Below are positions 52,053 to 60,636 of a DNA stretch of 64,000 bases, one piece after another; the first letter of the stretch is position 1; every line of letters starts with the position of its first letter. The DNA is taken from contig CAWGOE010000003.1 of NCBI GenBank assembly GCA_963824215.1, forward strand, positions 158,420 through 222,419. Reading direction: 5' to 3'. A program made the position numbers and the translations under genes. Under the pieces are notes generated by a model that was not told where the DNA came from, did no database searches, and saw only the letters and a program-made list of their open reading frames with translations. Origin of the DNA: VRUE01 sp963824215 (lineage in GTDB: Bacteria; Actinomycetota; Thermoleophilia; Solirubrobacterales; 70-9).

Positions 52053-53196
52053 GCGGACGCTCCACCGCGCCGTGCTCCTCGACCCTCGCGTCGGGCGAGG
52101 CGAGGAACTCGGAGATGATCTCGACCGAGAGCACGCCGTCGATCCGCCCTTCGTGGTCGGCGACCGCGGCGTACTGCGCCTCGCCCTGGAGCAGGTCGGC
52201 GAGCGCGTCGCGCATCACGTCGTCGCGATCGAGCAGCGGCCCCAGCGGCGAGTCGGGCTTGGCGGGCACGGTCTCGGCGGCGAGGTCGCGCTCGGAGAGC
52301 CAGCCCAGCGGGCGCCGCTCGGAGTCGACCAGCAGCGGGTAGGGGACCTCCGCCCCCTGCAGCTTCGCCCGCACCTCGCTGGTCGCCTGGCCGACGTGGG
52401 CGAGCGGCGCCTCCCAGAGGTCGATGTCGGAGACGCGCATCAGCGCCAGCCGCTTCAGAGCGCGGTCGGCGCCGACGAAATCCTCGACGAACTCGTCGGC
52501 TGGCGCCATCAAGAGCTCGGCCGGCGTCGCGTACTGGGCGACCTGCCCGCCCTTGCGCATTACCGCGATCCGGTCGCCCATCTTGATCGCCTCGTCGATG
52601 TCGTGGGTGACGAAGAGGACGGTCTTGCGGATCTCCGCCTGCAGCCGCAGGAACTCGTTCTGCAGGCGCTCGCGGTTGATCGGGTCGATCGCGCCGAAGG
52701 GCTCGTCCATCAGCATCACCAGCGGGTCGGCGGCGAGCGCCCGCGCCACGCCGACGCGCTGCTGCTGGCCGCCGGAGAGCTGCGCCGGGTAGCGCTCGCC
52801 GAGCTCGGGATCGAGCCCGATCAGCTCCAGCAGCTCCGCCGAGCGCGCCTGGATCCGATCCTTCTTCCAGCCCAGCAGCTGCGGCACCGCGCCGATGTTC
52901 TCGCTGATCGTTCGGTGCGGGAAGAGGCCGATCTGCTGGATCACGTAGCCGATCTCACGCCGCAGCCGCGCCGGATCGCGGTCGCGCACCGACTCGCCGC
53001 CGATCAGTACGTCGCCCTCGGTCAGCTCAACCGTGCGATTGACCAGCCGCATCGCGGTCGTCTTGCCACAGCCCGAGGGCCCGACCAAAACGCAGACCTC
53101 GCCGGCCGGCACCTCGAGGCTGAGGTGGTCGACGGCGACTTCGGCTGAGTCGCCGTAGCGCTTGGTCGCGTTATCGAAGCGGACAGCAGCGGGCAC
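52045..53196 (-). CDS. Osmoprotectant ABC transporter ATPase with CBS pair
   Basis: The 383 residues carry Walker A GPSGCGKTT, signature LSGGQQQRVGVA, Walker B LVMLMDEPFGAID and, from ~250, two CBS modules as in OpuCA/ProV (PYPLLVDSERRPLGWLSERDL; AVADHEGRIDGVLSVE). CBS domains can sense ionic strength or nucleotides. The GTG start (53196) is adjacent to the stop of the upstream deaminase gene. Confidence 0.9.
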   Translation of the reverse strand: MPAAVRFDNATKRYGDSAEVAVDHLSLEVPAGEVCVLVGPSGCGKTTAMRLVNRTVELTEGDVLIGGESVRDRDPARLRREIGYVIQQIGLFPHRTISENIGAVPQLLGWKKDRIQARSAELLELIGLDPELGERYPAQLSGGQQQRVGVARALAADPLVMLMDEPFGAIDPINRERLQNEFLRLQAEIRKTVLFVTHDIDEAIKMGDRIAVMRKGGQVAQYATPAELLMAPADEFVEDFVGADRALKRLALMRVSDIDLWEAPLAHVGQATSEVRAKLQGAEVPYPLLVDSERRPLGWLSERDLAAETVPAKPDSPLGPLLDRDDVMRDALADLLQGEAQYAAVADHEGRIDGVLSVEIISEFLASPDARVEEHGAVERPHD

Positions 53197-54474
53197 TCAA
53201 GATGAGCCTATACCCAGCCGCCGCGCTCGCTCGGCAGCTCGGGCGACGATCTCCTCGGTTCCCTCGACCTCGCCGCCCTGCATCAACACCCGGCCGGCGA
53301 CCACGGTCGTGTCGACCACCGAGCCGCTCGCCGCGTAAACGAGATCGGAGGCGAGATCGCCGATGCCGAGCTCGGGCGAAGTGCCTCGCAGCAGCAGGAA
53401 GTCGGCTGGCGCGCCGACGGTAAGGGCCCTGGCCCCGCCGCCCAAGAGCGGCGCCCGGGCGCCGCTCGCGACGCTGAATGCCTCGGCGGCGGGCAGCACC
53501 GTCGGGTCGCCGCTCGCGTGGCGTTGCATCAGCGCGAACGTCTTCAGGTCGGCGAGCAGATCGAGCGAGTCGTTCGAGCCGGCGCCGTCGGTTCCGAGGC
53601 CTACCGGCACCCCGGCGGCGCGGGCAGCGGGGTAAGGAAAGACGCCGCCGACCGCCAGCTTCAGGTTCGCGACGGGGTTGGTGACCACGGTCGCGCCCCG
53701 TGCCGCGATCAGCTCCAGCTCCGCCTCGTCGAGCCAGACGCTGTGAGCGAGCAGAGTGCGCGCGCCAAGCAGGCCGAGGCGGTCGAGGTAGACGGCTGGG
53801 CGTACGCCGTGTGTCTTGATGCAGTTCTCCACCTCTTGCCCGGTCTCGGATAGGTGGATGTGGAAGGCAATGCCCCGCTCGGCTGCCTGCTCGCCGGCCC
53901 AGCGCAGCAGCTCTTCGCTGACGGCGTAGATCGAGTGCGGCGCCAGGGTCGCGCCGATCGCCGGCCCGCGCTTGGCCAGGGCGTCGAGCTCCTCGCTCAC
54001 CTGCGCCTTCATCTCCGCGGTGCCGCCATCGGCGTCGAACAGCGGCCCGCCAATCGTCGCCCGCAGGCCGGCGTCCTCGACCGCCCGCGCCGTCGCCTCG
54101 GGCTGCCAGTACATGTCCCAGAAGCGGGCGGTCCCGGTGCGGATCATCTCCGCGCAGGCCAGGCGCGCCCCCCAGTAGACGTCCTCGGCCTCCAGCCTCG
54201 CCTCGACCGGCCAGATCTTCTCCCGCAGCCAGCGCATCAGCGGCAGGTCGCCGCCGTAGCCGCGGAAGAGCGTCATCGCCGCGTGGGTGTGACCGTTGAC
54301 CAGCGCCGGGACGAGCGGCATCCCGCCAGCGTCGATCGTCTCGTCCCCGGCCTCCGGGACGACCTCGGCCCCGATCGCAGTGATCGTCCCACCCTCGCAG
54401 CGAATCCCGACGACCTCCCCGTCGAGCGTCGCCCCCGTCACCGTCAGTGGACGTGCCGGTGGATCAGTGCCCAT
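53197..54474 (-). CDS. Amidohydrolase, MTA/SAH deaminase-like (MtaD)
   Basis: The 425-residue amidohydrolase has VNGHTHAAMTLFRG (HxH metal ligands, ~62), HIHLSETGQEVE (~205), HSVWLDEAELEL and the late GLGTDGAGSNDSLDLLADL Asp. This is the TrzN/SsnA/MtaD arrangement, which removes an amino group from 5'-methylthioadenosine or S-adenosylhomocysteine. A phosphorylase-like gene lies 8 bases upstream in the same set. The exact substrate (MTA, SAH, guanine or triazine) remains inferred. Confidence 0.75.
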   Translation of the reverse strand: MGTDPPARPLTVTGATLDGEVVGIRCEGGTITAIGAEVVPEAGDETIDAGGMPLVPALVNGHTHAAMTLFRGYGGDLPLMRWLREKIWPVEARLEAEDVYWGARLACAEMIRTGTARFWDMYWQPEATARAVEDAGLRATIGGPLFDADGGTAEMKAQVSEELDALAKRGPAIGATLAPHSIYAVSEELLRWAGEQAAERGIAFHIHLSETGQEVENCIKTHGVRPAVYLDRLGLLGARTLLAHSVWLDEAELELIAARGATVVTNPVANLKLAVGGVFPYPAARAAGVPVGLGTDGAGSNDSLDLLADLKTFALMQRHASGDPTVLPAAEAFSVASGARAPLLGGGARALTVGAPADFLLLRGTSPELGIGDLASDLVYAASGSVVDTTVVAGRVLMQGGEVEGTEEIVARAAERARRLGIGSS

Positions 54475-54482
54475 ATGGGCCT

Positions 54483-55169
54483 CTATGCACTGGCACGTCC
54501 GGCGAGCGCTGGCAGGACCGCGTCGAGGGCGTCACGGAGGTGGATCGCGTTGGCCTCGCGGTGGCGCTCGACTTCGGCCGGGGTCAGCGGCTCGGCCGCG
54601 ATTCCGTTGGCGAGGTTGTCGACGACGCAGACCGCCGCGTAGTGCAGCCCCAGCTCGCCGGCGACGATGCACTCCGAGGCCAGCGTCATCCCGACCAGGT
54701 CGGCGTGGGCGGCGAGCAGGCTGACCTCAGCCGGCGTCTCGAAGCGCGGCCCGTTGGTCTGCCAATAGACGCTCCCGTCACGCAGATCTCCGGCGCCGCT
54801 CTCCGCCCAGGCGGCGAGCACCTCCTCGCGCCAGGCCGGATCGAACCCCGGCGTCGCGTGGCCACGGGCGTCCTCGTAAGTCGTGATCGTCGTCTGCAGG
54901 GCGATGAAGTCGTGCGGGCAGACGAGGCTGCCGACGGCCAGCCCCGCGCGGAGCGAGCCGACCGAGCAGATCGCCAGCACCCGGTCGCAGCCGTCCGCGA
55001 CCAGCGAGCCCAGGTTGGCGCCGTGGTCTATGCGATGGGGGAGCACGTAGGCATCGGAGGCGCCGTGGCGTTGCAGGACGACCACCTCATGCCGCTCTGC
55101 CGCTGCGCTGACACCACCGCCGGCCGGCCCGGTGGCGCTGCTGCCAAGGATGACGGCGAGGCGGCCCAT
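54483..55169 (-). CDS. MTAP/PNP-family phosphorylase (probable S-methyl-5'-thioinosine phosphorylase)
   Basis: ATG 55169 gives MGRLAVILGSSATGPAGGG at the family start; the frame upstream to 55388 is antisense to another gene. The 228 residues have VVVLQRHGASDAYVLPHRIDHGANLGSL, ICSVGSLR, TNGPRFETPAEV and LVGMTLASECIVAGELG, the class of MTA and purine nucleoside phosphorylases that release a base using phosphate. Next to an MTA-deaminase-like gene, a step on methylthioinosine is likely, as in Pseudomonas; MTA itself is the alternative. Confidence 0.7.
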   Translation of the reverse strand: MGRLAVILGSSATGPAGGGVSAAAERHEVVVLQRHGASDAYVLPHRIDHGANLGSLVADGCDRVLAICSVGSLRAGLAVGSLVCPHDFIALQTTITTYEDARGHATPGFDPAWREEVLAAWAESGAGDLRDGSVYWQTNGPRFETPAEVSLLAAHADLVGMTLASECIVAGELGLHYAAVCVVDNLANGIAAEPLTPAEVERHREANAIHLRDALDAVLPALAGRASA

Positions 55170-55227
55170 CGGCGCGCATCCTACGGCCCGTCCGCATCTA
55201 ATCCCCGCATCCGGGTAGAGGGAGCGC

Positions 55228-55725
55228 GTGTCGGACCGACCTTCGGGAAGAGAGGAGAGCGAGGGCGAGCGCCTCGACCGCAACCTCTCCGAGTTGCTGC
55301 AGGAGCTGCGCGTGGCATTGCCGGGTGTGCAAGTCCTCTTCGCCTTCCTTCTTGCGGTTCCGTTCCAGCAGAACTTCAGTGAAATCACCCCGTTCCAGGA
55401 GCGGGTCTACTTCGCAACCTTGCTTTGCACGGCAATTTCGGCTGCGCTGCTGATCTCTCCGACCGCGTACCACCGGTTGAACTTTCGCCAGCAGAACAAG
55501 GAGGAGCTGGTGCTGGTCTCGAACCGCCTCGCGATCGCCGGCATGATCTTTCTTGCCCTGGCAATGACCGGCGCGATCATGCTGATCACCGACGTTCTCT
55601 TCACCGCCGCGGCCACGATCGGCTTTAGTGCTGCCGCGGTGACGTTGTTCGCGGTCTTCTGGGGCGCGCTGCCGTTGCGGCGGCGGCTCAGCTCGACGCC
55701 ACGGGAGTCAGAGCGCTCAACATAA
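55228..55725 (+). CDS. DUF6328 family membrane protein
   Basis: The 165-residue protein with a charged N-terminus (ERLDRNLSELLQELRVALPGVQVLFAFLLAVPFQQNF) and four TM helices matches DUF6328 in length and in the LPGVQVLFAFLL / YHRLNFRQQNK motifs. Function unknown. It starts at GTG 55228, head to head with the phosphorylase gene, and overlaps the HD gene end by 9 bases. Confidence 0.8.
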   Translation: MSDRPSGREESEGERLDRNLSELLQELRVALPGVQVLFAFLLAVPFQQNFSEITPFQERVYFATLLCTAISAALLISPTAYHRLNFRQQNKEELVLVSNRLAIAGMIFLALAMTGAIMLITDVLFTAAATIGFSAAAVTLFAVFWGALPLRRRLSSTPRESERST

Positions 55726-56337
55726 AGGGGCGTGCTCGCCTTCGGCGCGCTGGCCCCAGAGCCCGACCATCTCATCGGCGAACCTGTCGACCAGGGGCGC
55801 CTCCGGCTGGTTGGCGAAGAGCATTTCCAGGTCGAACTCCCAGACCAGGATCTTGACGTCGAGGGCGACCGGTAGGTCCTCATCGACGTCCTCGCCGAGG
55901 ATCTCGTAAGCCCCGCGCAGAACCGCGACGTTGGCAGCTTTGTCGGCGGCGAAGATCGCTTGCGCTCCAGGCCCCGCTGCCGCGACCCGCTCGCGGTGCT
56001 CGCGCTTGCGGTCCTCGTACTTGGGGATCCCTGTGTCTTCGGTCAGCGCTTCGACCAGCGCGACTACGTCAGCGCCGAATCGACCTTGCAGCGAGGCAGG
56101 CTCGACCTCGGCGTGCTCGGCGACGTCATGCAAGAGGCCAGCGGCGATCACCTCGTCCGCGTAGTCGTGTTCGGCCAGCAGCTCAGCGACCGCCAACACG
56201 TGGTCGATGAAGGGAATCTCATCGCAGCCGGTCTGGCGGAACTGCCCGGCGTGCGTTCGGCGCGCGACGGAGAGAGCGCCCCGGACCAGCGCCGAGCGCT
56301 CCGCCCTGGAGTCGATCCGACTGGAGGGGGAAGGCAT
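55717..56337 (-). CDS. HD-domain phosphohydrolase (SpoT/MESH1-like)
   Basis: The 206 residues have an N-terminal SVARRTHAGQFRQ, PFIDHVLAVAELLAEH, the HD pair in AGLLHDVAEH (~87) and later acidic residues (ADKAANVAVL). The layout is that of the hydrolase half of SpoT or of MESH1, which remove pyrophosphate from (p)ppGpp. No synthetase domain is present. Confidence 0.8.
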   Translation of the reverse strand: MPSPSSRIDSRAERSALVRGALSVARRTHAGQFRQTGCDEIPFIDHVLAVAELLAEHDYADEVIAAGLLHDVAEHAEVEPASLQGRFGADVVALVEALTEDTGIPKYEDRKREHRERVAAAGPGAQAIFAADKAANVAVLRGAYEILGEDVDEDLPVALDVKILVWEFDLEMLFANQPEAPLVDRFADEMVGLWGQRAEGEHAPLC

Positions 56338-56406
56338 CCAGGGTCAGAGTAACGGACCAAACAAGAAAAGCACTCCATTCGTACCGAAATGGGACAAATG
56401 TCTTGT

Positions 56407-57288
56407 TTAGACTGCGGTGCTCGGGCTTGGCGCCAGCGCCCGCACGTCCAGCTCCGCCCCCTCGACAGCGAGCTCGACCGCCTCCGGGTCACCGCCGCAA
56501 GCCAGCCAGCGCTCGCGAGCCTCCTCTCCAAGCCGGTCGAGTTGCTCATCCGAATGCAGTGGGTCGTGATGGAAGAGGACGGTCCGGCCGGCGCGGGTAC
56601 GGCGGGCGAAGCTGAGCGCGTGGGAGAGCGAGGAGTGCCCCCAGCCGAGGTGATCGGGGTACTCCGCATCCGCGTACTGGCCGTCGTGGATCAGCAGCGA
56701 GGCGTCGCGGGCGAGTCCGAAGCCGGAGATCCACTCGTCCTCGAGCGTGTCGAGGTCGGCGCCGAGCGCCGGCTCGTGGTCGGGGATGTAGGCGAGGGAG
56801 TCCCCGCCATCCTCGATCCGGTAGCCGAGCGTCGGGCCGCGATGGGAGACCGAGGCGGCGCGGATCCGCGCCGGGCCGATCTCCCACTCGGTCTCCGGCG
56901 TATGGCGGAAGGAGACGTCGCAGGGCAGCTCGCGCACCTCGACCGGCGAGAGCGGCGCCGAGATGTAGCGGGCGATGCGGTCGCGCAGCGAGGCCTCGGG
57001 CGAGGCAGGGCCCCAGATCACGATCTCGGTCTGCGGGCGGAAGCATGGAGCGAAGAAGACCAGGCCCTGGATGTGGTCGAGGTGGAGGTGGGTGAGGAGG
57101 ATGTTGAGCCGGGTCGGCTCCTCCGGCAGCGAGAGGCCGAGGTTGCGGATGCCGGTGCCGGCGTCGAGTGCCAGCAGCGAACCGTCGGAAAGGGTGACGC
57201 CGACGCAGGAGGTGTTGCCGCCGTAGCGGATCGTCTCCGGCCCTGGGGAGGGGACCGAGCCGCGCGTGCCCCAGAGCTTGGCCTTCAC
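56407..57288 (-). CDS. MBL-fold metallo-hydrolase (phosphodiesterase-like)
   Basis: GTG 57288 gives VKAKLWGTRGSVPSPGPETIRYGGNTSCV, the usual start of this RNase Z-like/phosphodiesterase group. The zinc motif THLHLDHIQG (~75), HRGPTLGYRI (~165), LIHDGQYADAEY (~218) and HHDPLHSDEQL follow. Length 293. The frame further upstream is antisense to the PAS gene. Only 1 base separates it from the end of the PAS gene, so PAS and MBL products may act in one pathway, perhaps as sensor and hydrolase. Confidence 0.82.
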   Translation of the reverse strand: MKAKLWGTRGSVPSPGPETIRYGGNTSCVGVTLSDGSLLALDAGTGIRNLGLSLPEEPTRLNILLTHLHLDHIQGLVFFAPCFRPQTEIVIWGPASPEASLRDRIARYISAPLSPVEVRELPCDVSFRHTPETEWEIGPARIRAASVSHRGPTLGYRIEDGGDSLAYIPDHEPALGADLDTLEDEWISGFGLARDASLLIHDGQYADAEYPDHLGWGHSSLSHALSFARRTRAGRTVLFHHDPLHSDEQLDRLGEEARERWLACGGDPEAVELAVEGAELDVRALAPSPSTAV

Positions 57289-57289
57289 C

Positions 57290-57736
57290 TCAGGCGCCCG
57301 ATCCGTTCGGGGAGCTGGAAGGGGCGGGGGCTGAGCCCTCTGCCGCCGCAGGCCAGAGGACGGCGATCGCCCCACGCGAGCCGTGCGCGGTCTGGATCGG
57401 GAAGGCGGAGACCTCGACCTGATGGCAGGCGCCGTCGACGGAGTGAATCTCGAAGTTGCCGTGGGCGGGGCGGTCGTTGCGGACGGCAACGACCAGCGGC
57501 AGCTCGTCGTAGGGGATCGGCTCGCCGCCCTCGTCGAAGGGGCCGAAGAGCGCGCCCCACTCCTGCGGCCCCACCGTGCCCAGCTCCTCCCACGATTTAC
57601 CGAGCAGCAGCCCAGCGGCCTCGTTGTAGAAGACGAGGATGCCGCCCTCGTCGACGAGGAAGGCAGGAGTCGAGAGCGCCGACATCAAATTGCGGGCAAG
57701 AATCAGCTCAAGTGGCTTCTGGGAGGCAGTTGGCAC
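57290..57736 (-). CDS. PAS-domain protein
   Basis: The 148 residues from GTG 57736 are almost just a PAS fold: LARNLMSALSTPAFLVDEGGILVFYNEAAGLLLGKSWEE, then EIHSVDGACHQVEVSAFPIQ, with a short Ser/Pro tail. No output domain is present, so it may be a stand-alone sensor that works through the MBL protein encoded 1 base downstream. ATG 57829 is an alternative start with no clear ribosome site. Confidence 0.7.
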   Translation of the reverse strand: MPTASQKPLELILARNLMSALSTPAFLVDEGGILVFYNEAAGLLLGKSWEELGTVGPQEWGALFGPFDEGGEPIPYDELPLVVAVRNDRPAHGNFEIHSVDGACHQVEVSAFPIQTAHGSRGAIAVLWPAAAEGSAPAPSSSPNGSGA

Positions 57737-57899
57737 GTAATTTCCTACCCTCGAACGCGGGTGCGCACACGGGCTGTGACTTTCGTCACTTAGACAATTT
57801 ACAGCGCCGGGGCGCTTCCGGCTCGCCACCGGAGCGTTTCAGTTCTGCGACAGAGCCTGGGGCGAAGATTTCGATTTCGCGCGCCACCTGCGCGCATCG

Positions 57900-57919
57900 T
57901 TCTGTCTACGATAGCGCTA
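57900..57919 (+). promoter_or_regulatory. Conserved promoter block before microprotein A
   Basis: TTCTGTCTACGATAGCGCTA matches the block at 58871 at 19 of 20 positions. It contains a TACGAT (TANNNT) -10-like box and the palindrome TAGCGCTA. The block ends 11 bases before the conserved codon GTG 57931 (and 2 before ATG 57922). A TTTCAGTTCTGCG stretch is also shared further upstream. Confidence 0.5.
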
Positions 57920-57921
57920 GC

Positions 57922-58134
57922 ATGTATCGCGTGGACTGGGCAGACGATCGTCTACAGGAACGATTCGACTCGATCGACAACCGCTTCGATCGGGTGGACC
58001 AGGATTTTCGCGATCTGCGAACGGAAATGAACCAGCGTTTCGATGCCCTGAATCGGACACTGCTGCAGATTGGCGGCGGCGCAATTGCGGCGTTGATCGC
58101 CGGCTTCATGGGCCTGATCGCTACGCAGCTGTAG
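57922..58134 (+). CDS. Coiled-coil/TM microprotein, copy A
   Basis: The 70 residues (ATG 57922) have a highly charged N-terminal half with a heptad-like ERFDSIDNRFDRVDQDFRDLR, then NRTLLQIGGGAIAALIAGFMGLIATQL, a single C-terminal TM anchor. It is a paralog of the gene at 58902 (DDRLQERFDSID, GLIATQL). The same topology as small tail-anchored coiled-coil proteins suggests a homo-oligomer at the membrane. GTG 57931 aligns with the ATG of copy B. Function unknown. Confidence 0.6.
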   Translation: MYRVDWADDRLQERFDSIDNRFDRVDQDFRDLRTEMNQRFDALNRTLLQIGGGAIAALIAGFMGLIATQL

Positions 58135-58202
58135 GCGCCAGGCCACGACATGGGCGGGCAAGGTCGAGTAGAACTCGCCGGACCTTGAAGGAGCCCAGCC
58201 GC

Positions 58203-58811
58203 ATGTACAGGAACGCGATGGCCGTCTGCCGCCCGGCGGTCGCGTGGTGGGGCCGGCTCGAGGTCGAGGGGCTCGACTCGCTGCCGGCCGAGGGGCCGGT
58301 GCTCGTCGTCGGCAACCACGACAGCCACTGGGACCCGGTGACCGTCGGCGTGGCGGCGATCCGCCGGCGCCAGATCAAGGCGCTGGCCAAATCGACCCTC
58401 TGGGACGTGCGCGGCCTCAGCCCGGTGCTCGACGGCATGGGCCAGATCCCGATCGAGCGCGGCGCTGGTGATGCGGGGGCGCTGTCGCGGGCGATCGAGG
58501 AGCTGCGCGCCGGCGCCTGCATCGGTGTTTTCCCCGAAGGCACGCGCTCGCGCGGCGAGGTGCTGCGGCCCCGCAGCGGCGTCGGCCGCCTCGCGCTGGA
58601 AGTCCCCGAGGCGAAGCTCGTCTGCGTGGCGATCGAGGGGACCTCGGAGATGACCGGCTTCCCCCGTCGCCCTCGGCTGTGGACGCGCTTCTTCGAGCCC
58701 GCGAGCGGTCAGGCGCGGCCGGGTGAAGAGCCCGGAGAGATCTCGGCACGGCTGCTCGCCGAGATCCGCGCGCAGGTTCCACCGTCAGTCTCCTGGCGCA
58801 AGCGGTCGTAG
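58203..58811 (+). CDS. 1-acyl-sn-glycerol-3-phosphate acyltransferase (PlsC-like)
   Basis: The 202 residues (ATG 58203) carry the acyltransferase motifs in order: VVGNHDSHWDP (HxxxxD, ~38), RRQIKALAKSTLWDV, GQIPIERG, FPEGTRSRGEVL (~111) and VPEAKLVCVAIEG. It would move an acyl group onto lysophosphatidic acid in phospholipid synthesis. Located between two paralogous coiled-coil/TM genes. GTG or TTG alternatives upstream are weaker. Confidence 0.82.
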   Translation: MYRNAMAVCRPAVAWWGRLEVEGLDSLPAEGPVLVVGNHDSHWDPVTVGVAAIRRRQIKALAKSTLWDVRGLSPVLDGMGQIPIERGAGDAGALSRAIEELRAGACIGVFPEGTRSRGEVLRPRSGVGRLALEVPEAKLVCVAIEGTSEMTGFPRRPRLWTRFFEPASGQARPGEEPGEISARLLAEIRAQVPPSVSWRKRS

Positions 58812-58870
58812 CTGCTCTGGGCGCAAAGAGTTGCAGAGGATTTCAGTTCTGCGCAACACTTGTCGCAACT

Positions 58871-58890
58871 TTCTGTCTACGCTAGCGCTA
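58871..58890 (+). promoter_or_regulatory. Conserved promoter block before microprotein B
   Basis: TTCTGTCTACGCTAGCGCTA, the partner of the block at 57900 (one mismatch), ends 11 bases before the ATG at 58902. A TACGCT -10-like box is included. Confidence 0.5.
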
Positions 58891-58901
58891 CTATTTACCG
58901 C

Positions 58902-59156
58902 ATGGATTGGACAGACGACCGTCTGCAGGAGCGATTCGACTCGATCGACCATCGGTTCGACGAGGTCAACCGCCGATTCGATGAAACAGATCGACGAATC
59001 GATGACCTCGACCGGCGCGTCGACAAGCGCTTCGACAAGATTGACGGTGAGCTGAGCAGGATCGACTCGAAGATCGACGGCCTTCAGCGCACCATGATGC
59101 AGATCGGTGGGGGCATGATCGTCGCCTTGGTCGGCTTGATCGCGACCCAGCTGTAG
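58902..59156 (+). CDS. Coiled-coil/TM microprotein, copy B
   Basis: The 84 residues MDWTDDRLQERFDSIDHRF.. are longer than copy A because of extra charged heptads (RRIDDLDRRVDKRFDKIDGELSR). They end with the same hydrophobic anchor type (TMMQIGGGMIVALVGLIATQL). Shared termini and promoter block show a duplication, and the coil length has diverged. Function unknown; nearest neighbours are PlsC-like and TetR genes. Confidence 0.65.
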   Translation: MDWTDDRLQERFDSIDHRFDEVNRRFDETDRRIDDLDRRVDKRFDKIDGELSRIDSKIDGLQRTMMQIGGGMIVALVGLIATQL

Positions 59157-59165
59157 GGCATCTGC

Positions 59166-59855
59166 CTACAGCGAGGCGAGCAGCAGCTCGCTCAACTCTG
59201 GCTCGACGTCGCGCAGGCGCTGGGGATCGCCGCCAGCGGCGCGGGTCGAGACCATTGCCAGAGCGGCGCCCACCAGGCGGCGCTCCAGGCCCGGCAGCGG
59301 CGTCGCGCCAGCCGGATCCGCGAGCACGGAGCGCAGCATCCCGCCGAGGCGCTCGACCAGGTCGCGGCGCGCGGCGGAGAGCGCCGCGATCTGCGGCGGT
59401 GGCTCGGCGCTGAGCAGGCGGGCGATGTCGGGCTCGGCGGCAAGGAAGCCGAGGGCGGCGGCGATGCCGGTCTGCGCCCGGCCACGCCGATCCGCTTCGG
59501 CGATCGGGCCGCGCTGCTCGACCAGGGCCGCGCAGGCGCTCTCGATCTCCTCGCAAAGACGCCCCGCTTCGGTTTCATAGGCGGCCAGCAGGCAGGCCCA
59601 GAGGTCCTCGAAGTGCTGGTAGAAGGTGCGGCTGGAGACGCCGGCCAGCTCGGTCACGCGAGCGGCGGTGAGGTGTCCGTACCCCTGCTCGGTAAGCGCA
59701 GTAGCCGCTGCCTCGAGCAGCCGCAGACGCTGGTGCGCTCGCACAAGGTCGGCGGGGATGCCGTGGCGGCCGGGGGGGAGGCGCAGGGGCGTGAACGCCT
59801 CGGCCTCGGCGGGCTCGGCGAGCGCAGTGCCGGCGATCAGCCGCAGCTCCGTCAT
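59166..59855 (-). CDS. TetR family transcriptional regulator
   Basis: The 229 residues begin with an arm containing LRLPPGRHGIP, then the TetR DNA-binding helix set (LLEAAATALTEQGYGHLTAARVTELAGVSSRTFYQHFEDLWACL). The ligand domain is unremarkable. The start overlaps the stop of the upstream TetR gene by 4 bases (ATGA), so the two are co-translated. No obvious target gene lies downstream. Confidence 0.85.
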   Translation of the reverse strand: MTELRLIAGTALAEPAEAEAFTPLRLPPGRHGIPADLVRAHQRLRLLEAAATALTEQGYGHLTAARVTELAGVSSRTFYQHFEDLWACLLAAYETEAGRLCEEIESACAALVEQRGPIAEADRRGRAQTGIAAALGFLAAEPDIARLLSAEPPPQIAALSAARRDLVERLGGMLRSVLADPAGATPLPGLERRLVGAALAMVSTRAAGGDPQRLRDVEPELSELLLASL

Positions 59856-60568
59856 CTTTCCTCGGCCTCCTCCTCGATCCCGATCAGCCGCGCTCGCTCG
59901 CGCTCCAGCAGGATGCTCGCGCGCTCGAAGGCGCCTTCAGCTTCCTCTTTGCCGAAGTAGGAGCCGGCGGCGAAGTGCATCAGCTCCGGCAGCGCGTCCC
60001 AAAGCCGGGACGGATCGCCGTCGCTCAGCGCCTCGCCGACGCTGGACTCGATCCCGCCGATGACGAAGACGCCGGTCGCCTCGGGTGGCGCCTCGTCGGG
60101 GTCGAGGTCGGCGCGAGCGCTGTCGATCGCGGCGGCGAGGCGCTCGACCGCCGCCTCGTGTCGTGCCAGCGCCGGCTCGCCTGCGATCTGGACCTCGAGG
60201 AAGAGCGCCCGTGCGATTGCCGGCCGCGCCGTGACGAACTGAAACAGCCGCACGATTGCCTCGCGTACCCCGGCCTCCCAGCCCGGAGTCGTCGCGGCAG
60301 CTTCGAGCACGCTGACGCAAAGCCGCTCGATCCAGACCGCGTAGGCCTGCGCGAAGCAGTCCTCTTTGCTCTCAAAGTGCTGGTAGAACTGCGCCCGGTG
60401 GCCGCCGCTGTGCTCGAGGATCGAGCGCACCGAGGTCTCGCGGAAGCCGAGCTCGCCGCAGGCGACCAGCACGCCTTCCATCGCTCCCTCGCGGACGTCT
60501 CGCTCGGAGCCTCCCTTTGCCGCCAGCGAGCCGACCTCGTTGATCGCAGCTGATGCGTCGGCTGACAT
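59852..60568 (-). CDS. TetR family transcriptional regulator
   Basis: ATG 60568 (MSADASAAINEVG..) starts the 238-residue protein; the longer in-frame start at 60673 would run over the divergent gene. The helix-turn-helix is GVLVACGELGFRETSVRSILEHSGGHRAQFYQHFESKEDCF. The second half resembles other TetR ligand domains. It is divergent from the TetR gene at 60637 across a 68-base promoter region. Confidence 0.83.
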   Translation of the reverse strand: MSADASAAINEVGSLAAKGGSERDVREGAMEGVLVACGELGFRETSVRSILEHSGGHRAQFYQHFESKEDCFAQAYAVWIERLCVSVLEAAATTPGWEAGVREAIVRLFQFVTARPAIARALFLEVQIAGEPALARHEAAVERLAAAIDSARADLDPDEAPPEATGVFVIGGIESSVGEALSDGDPSRLWDALPELMHFAAGSYFGKEEAEGAFERASILLERERARLIGIEEEAEER

Positions 60569-60636
60569 AGGCCCTATAAAAACTACTCCTTTTTCGCCAG
60601 ATATGAAATCTTTTTCAAGTCGGCTACTCTCGGGGC

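Noticed and set aside
56389..58134. A 581-codon plus-strand open frame
   Set aside because: Most of it is antisense to the MBL and PAS genes. Only its last 70 codons are the microprotein gene.
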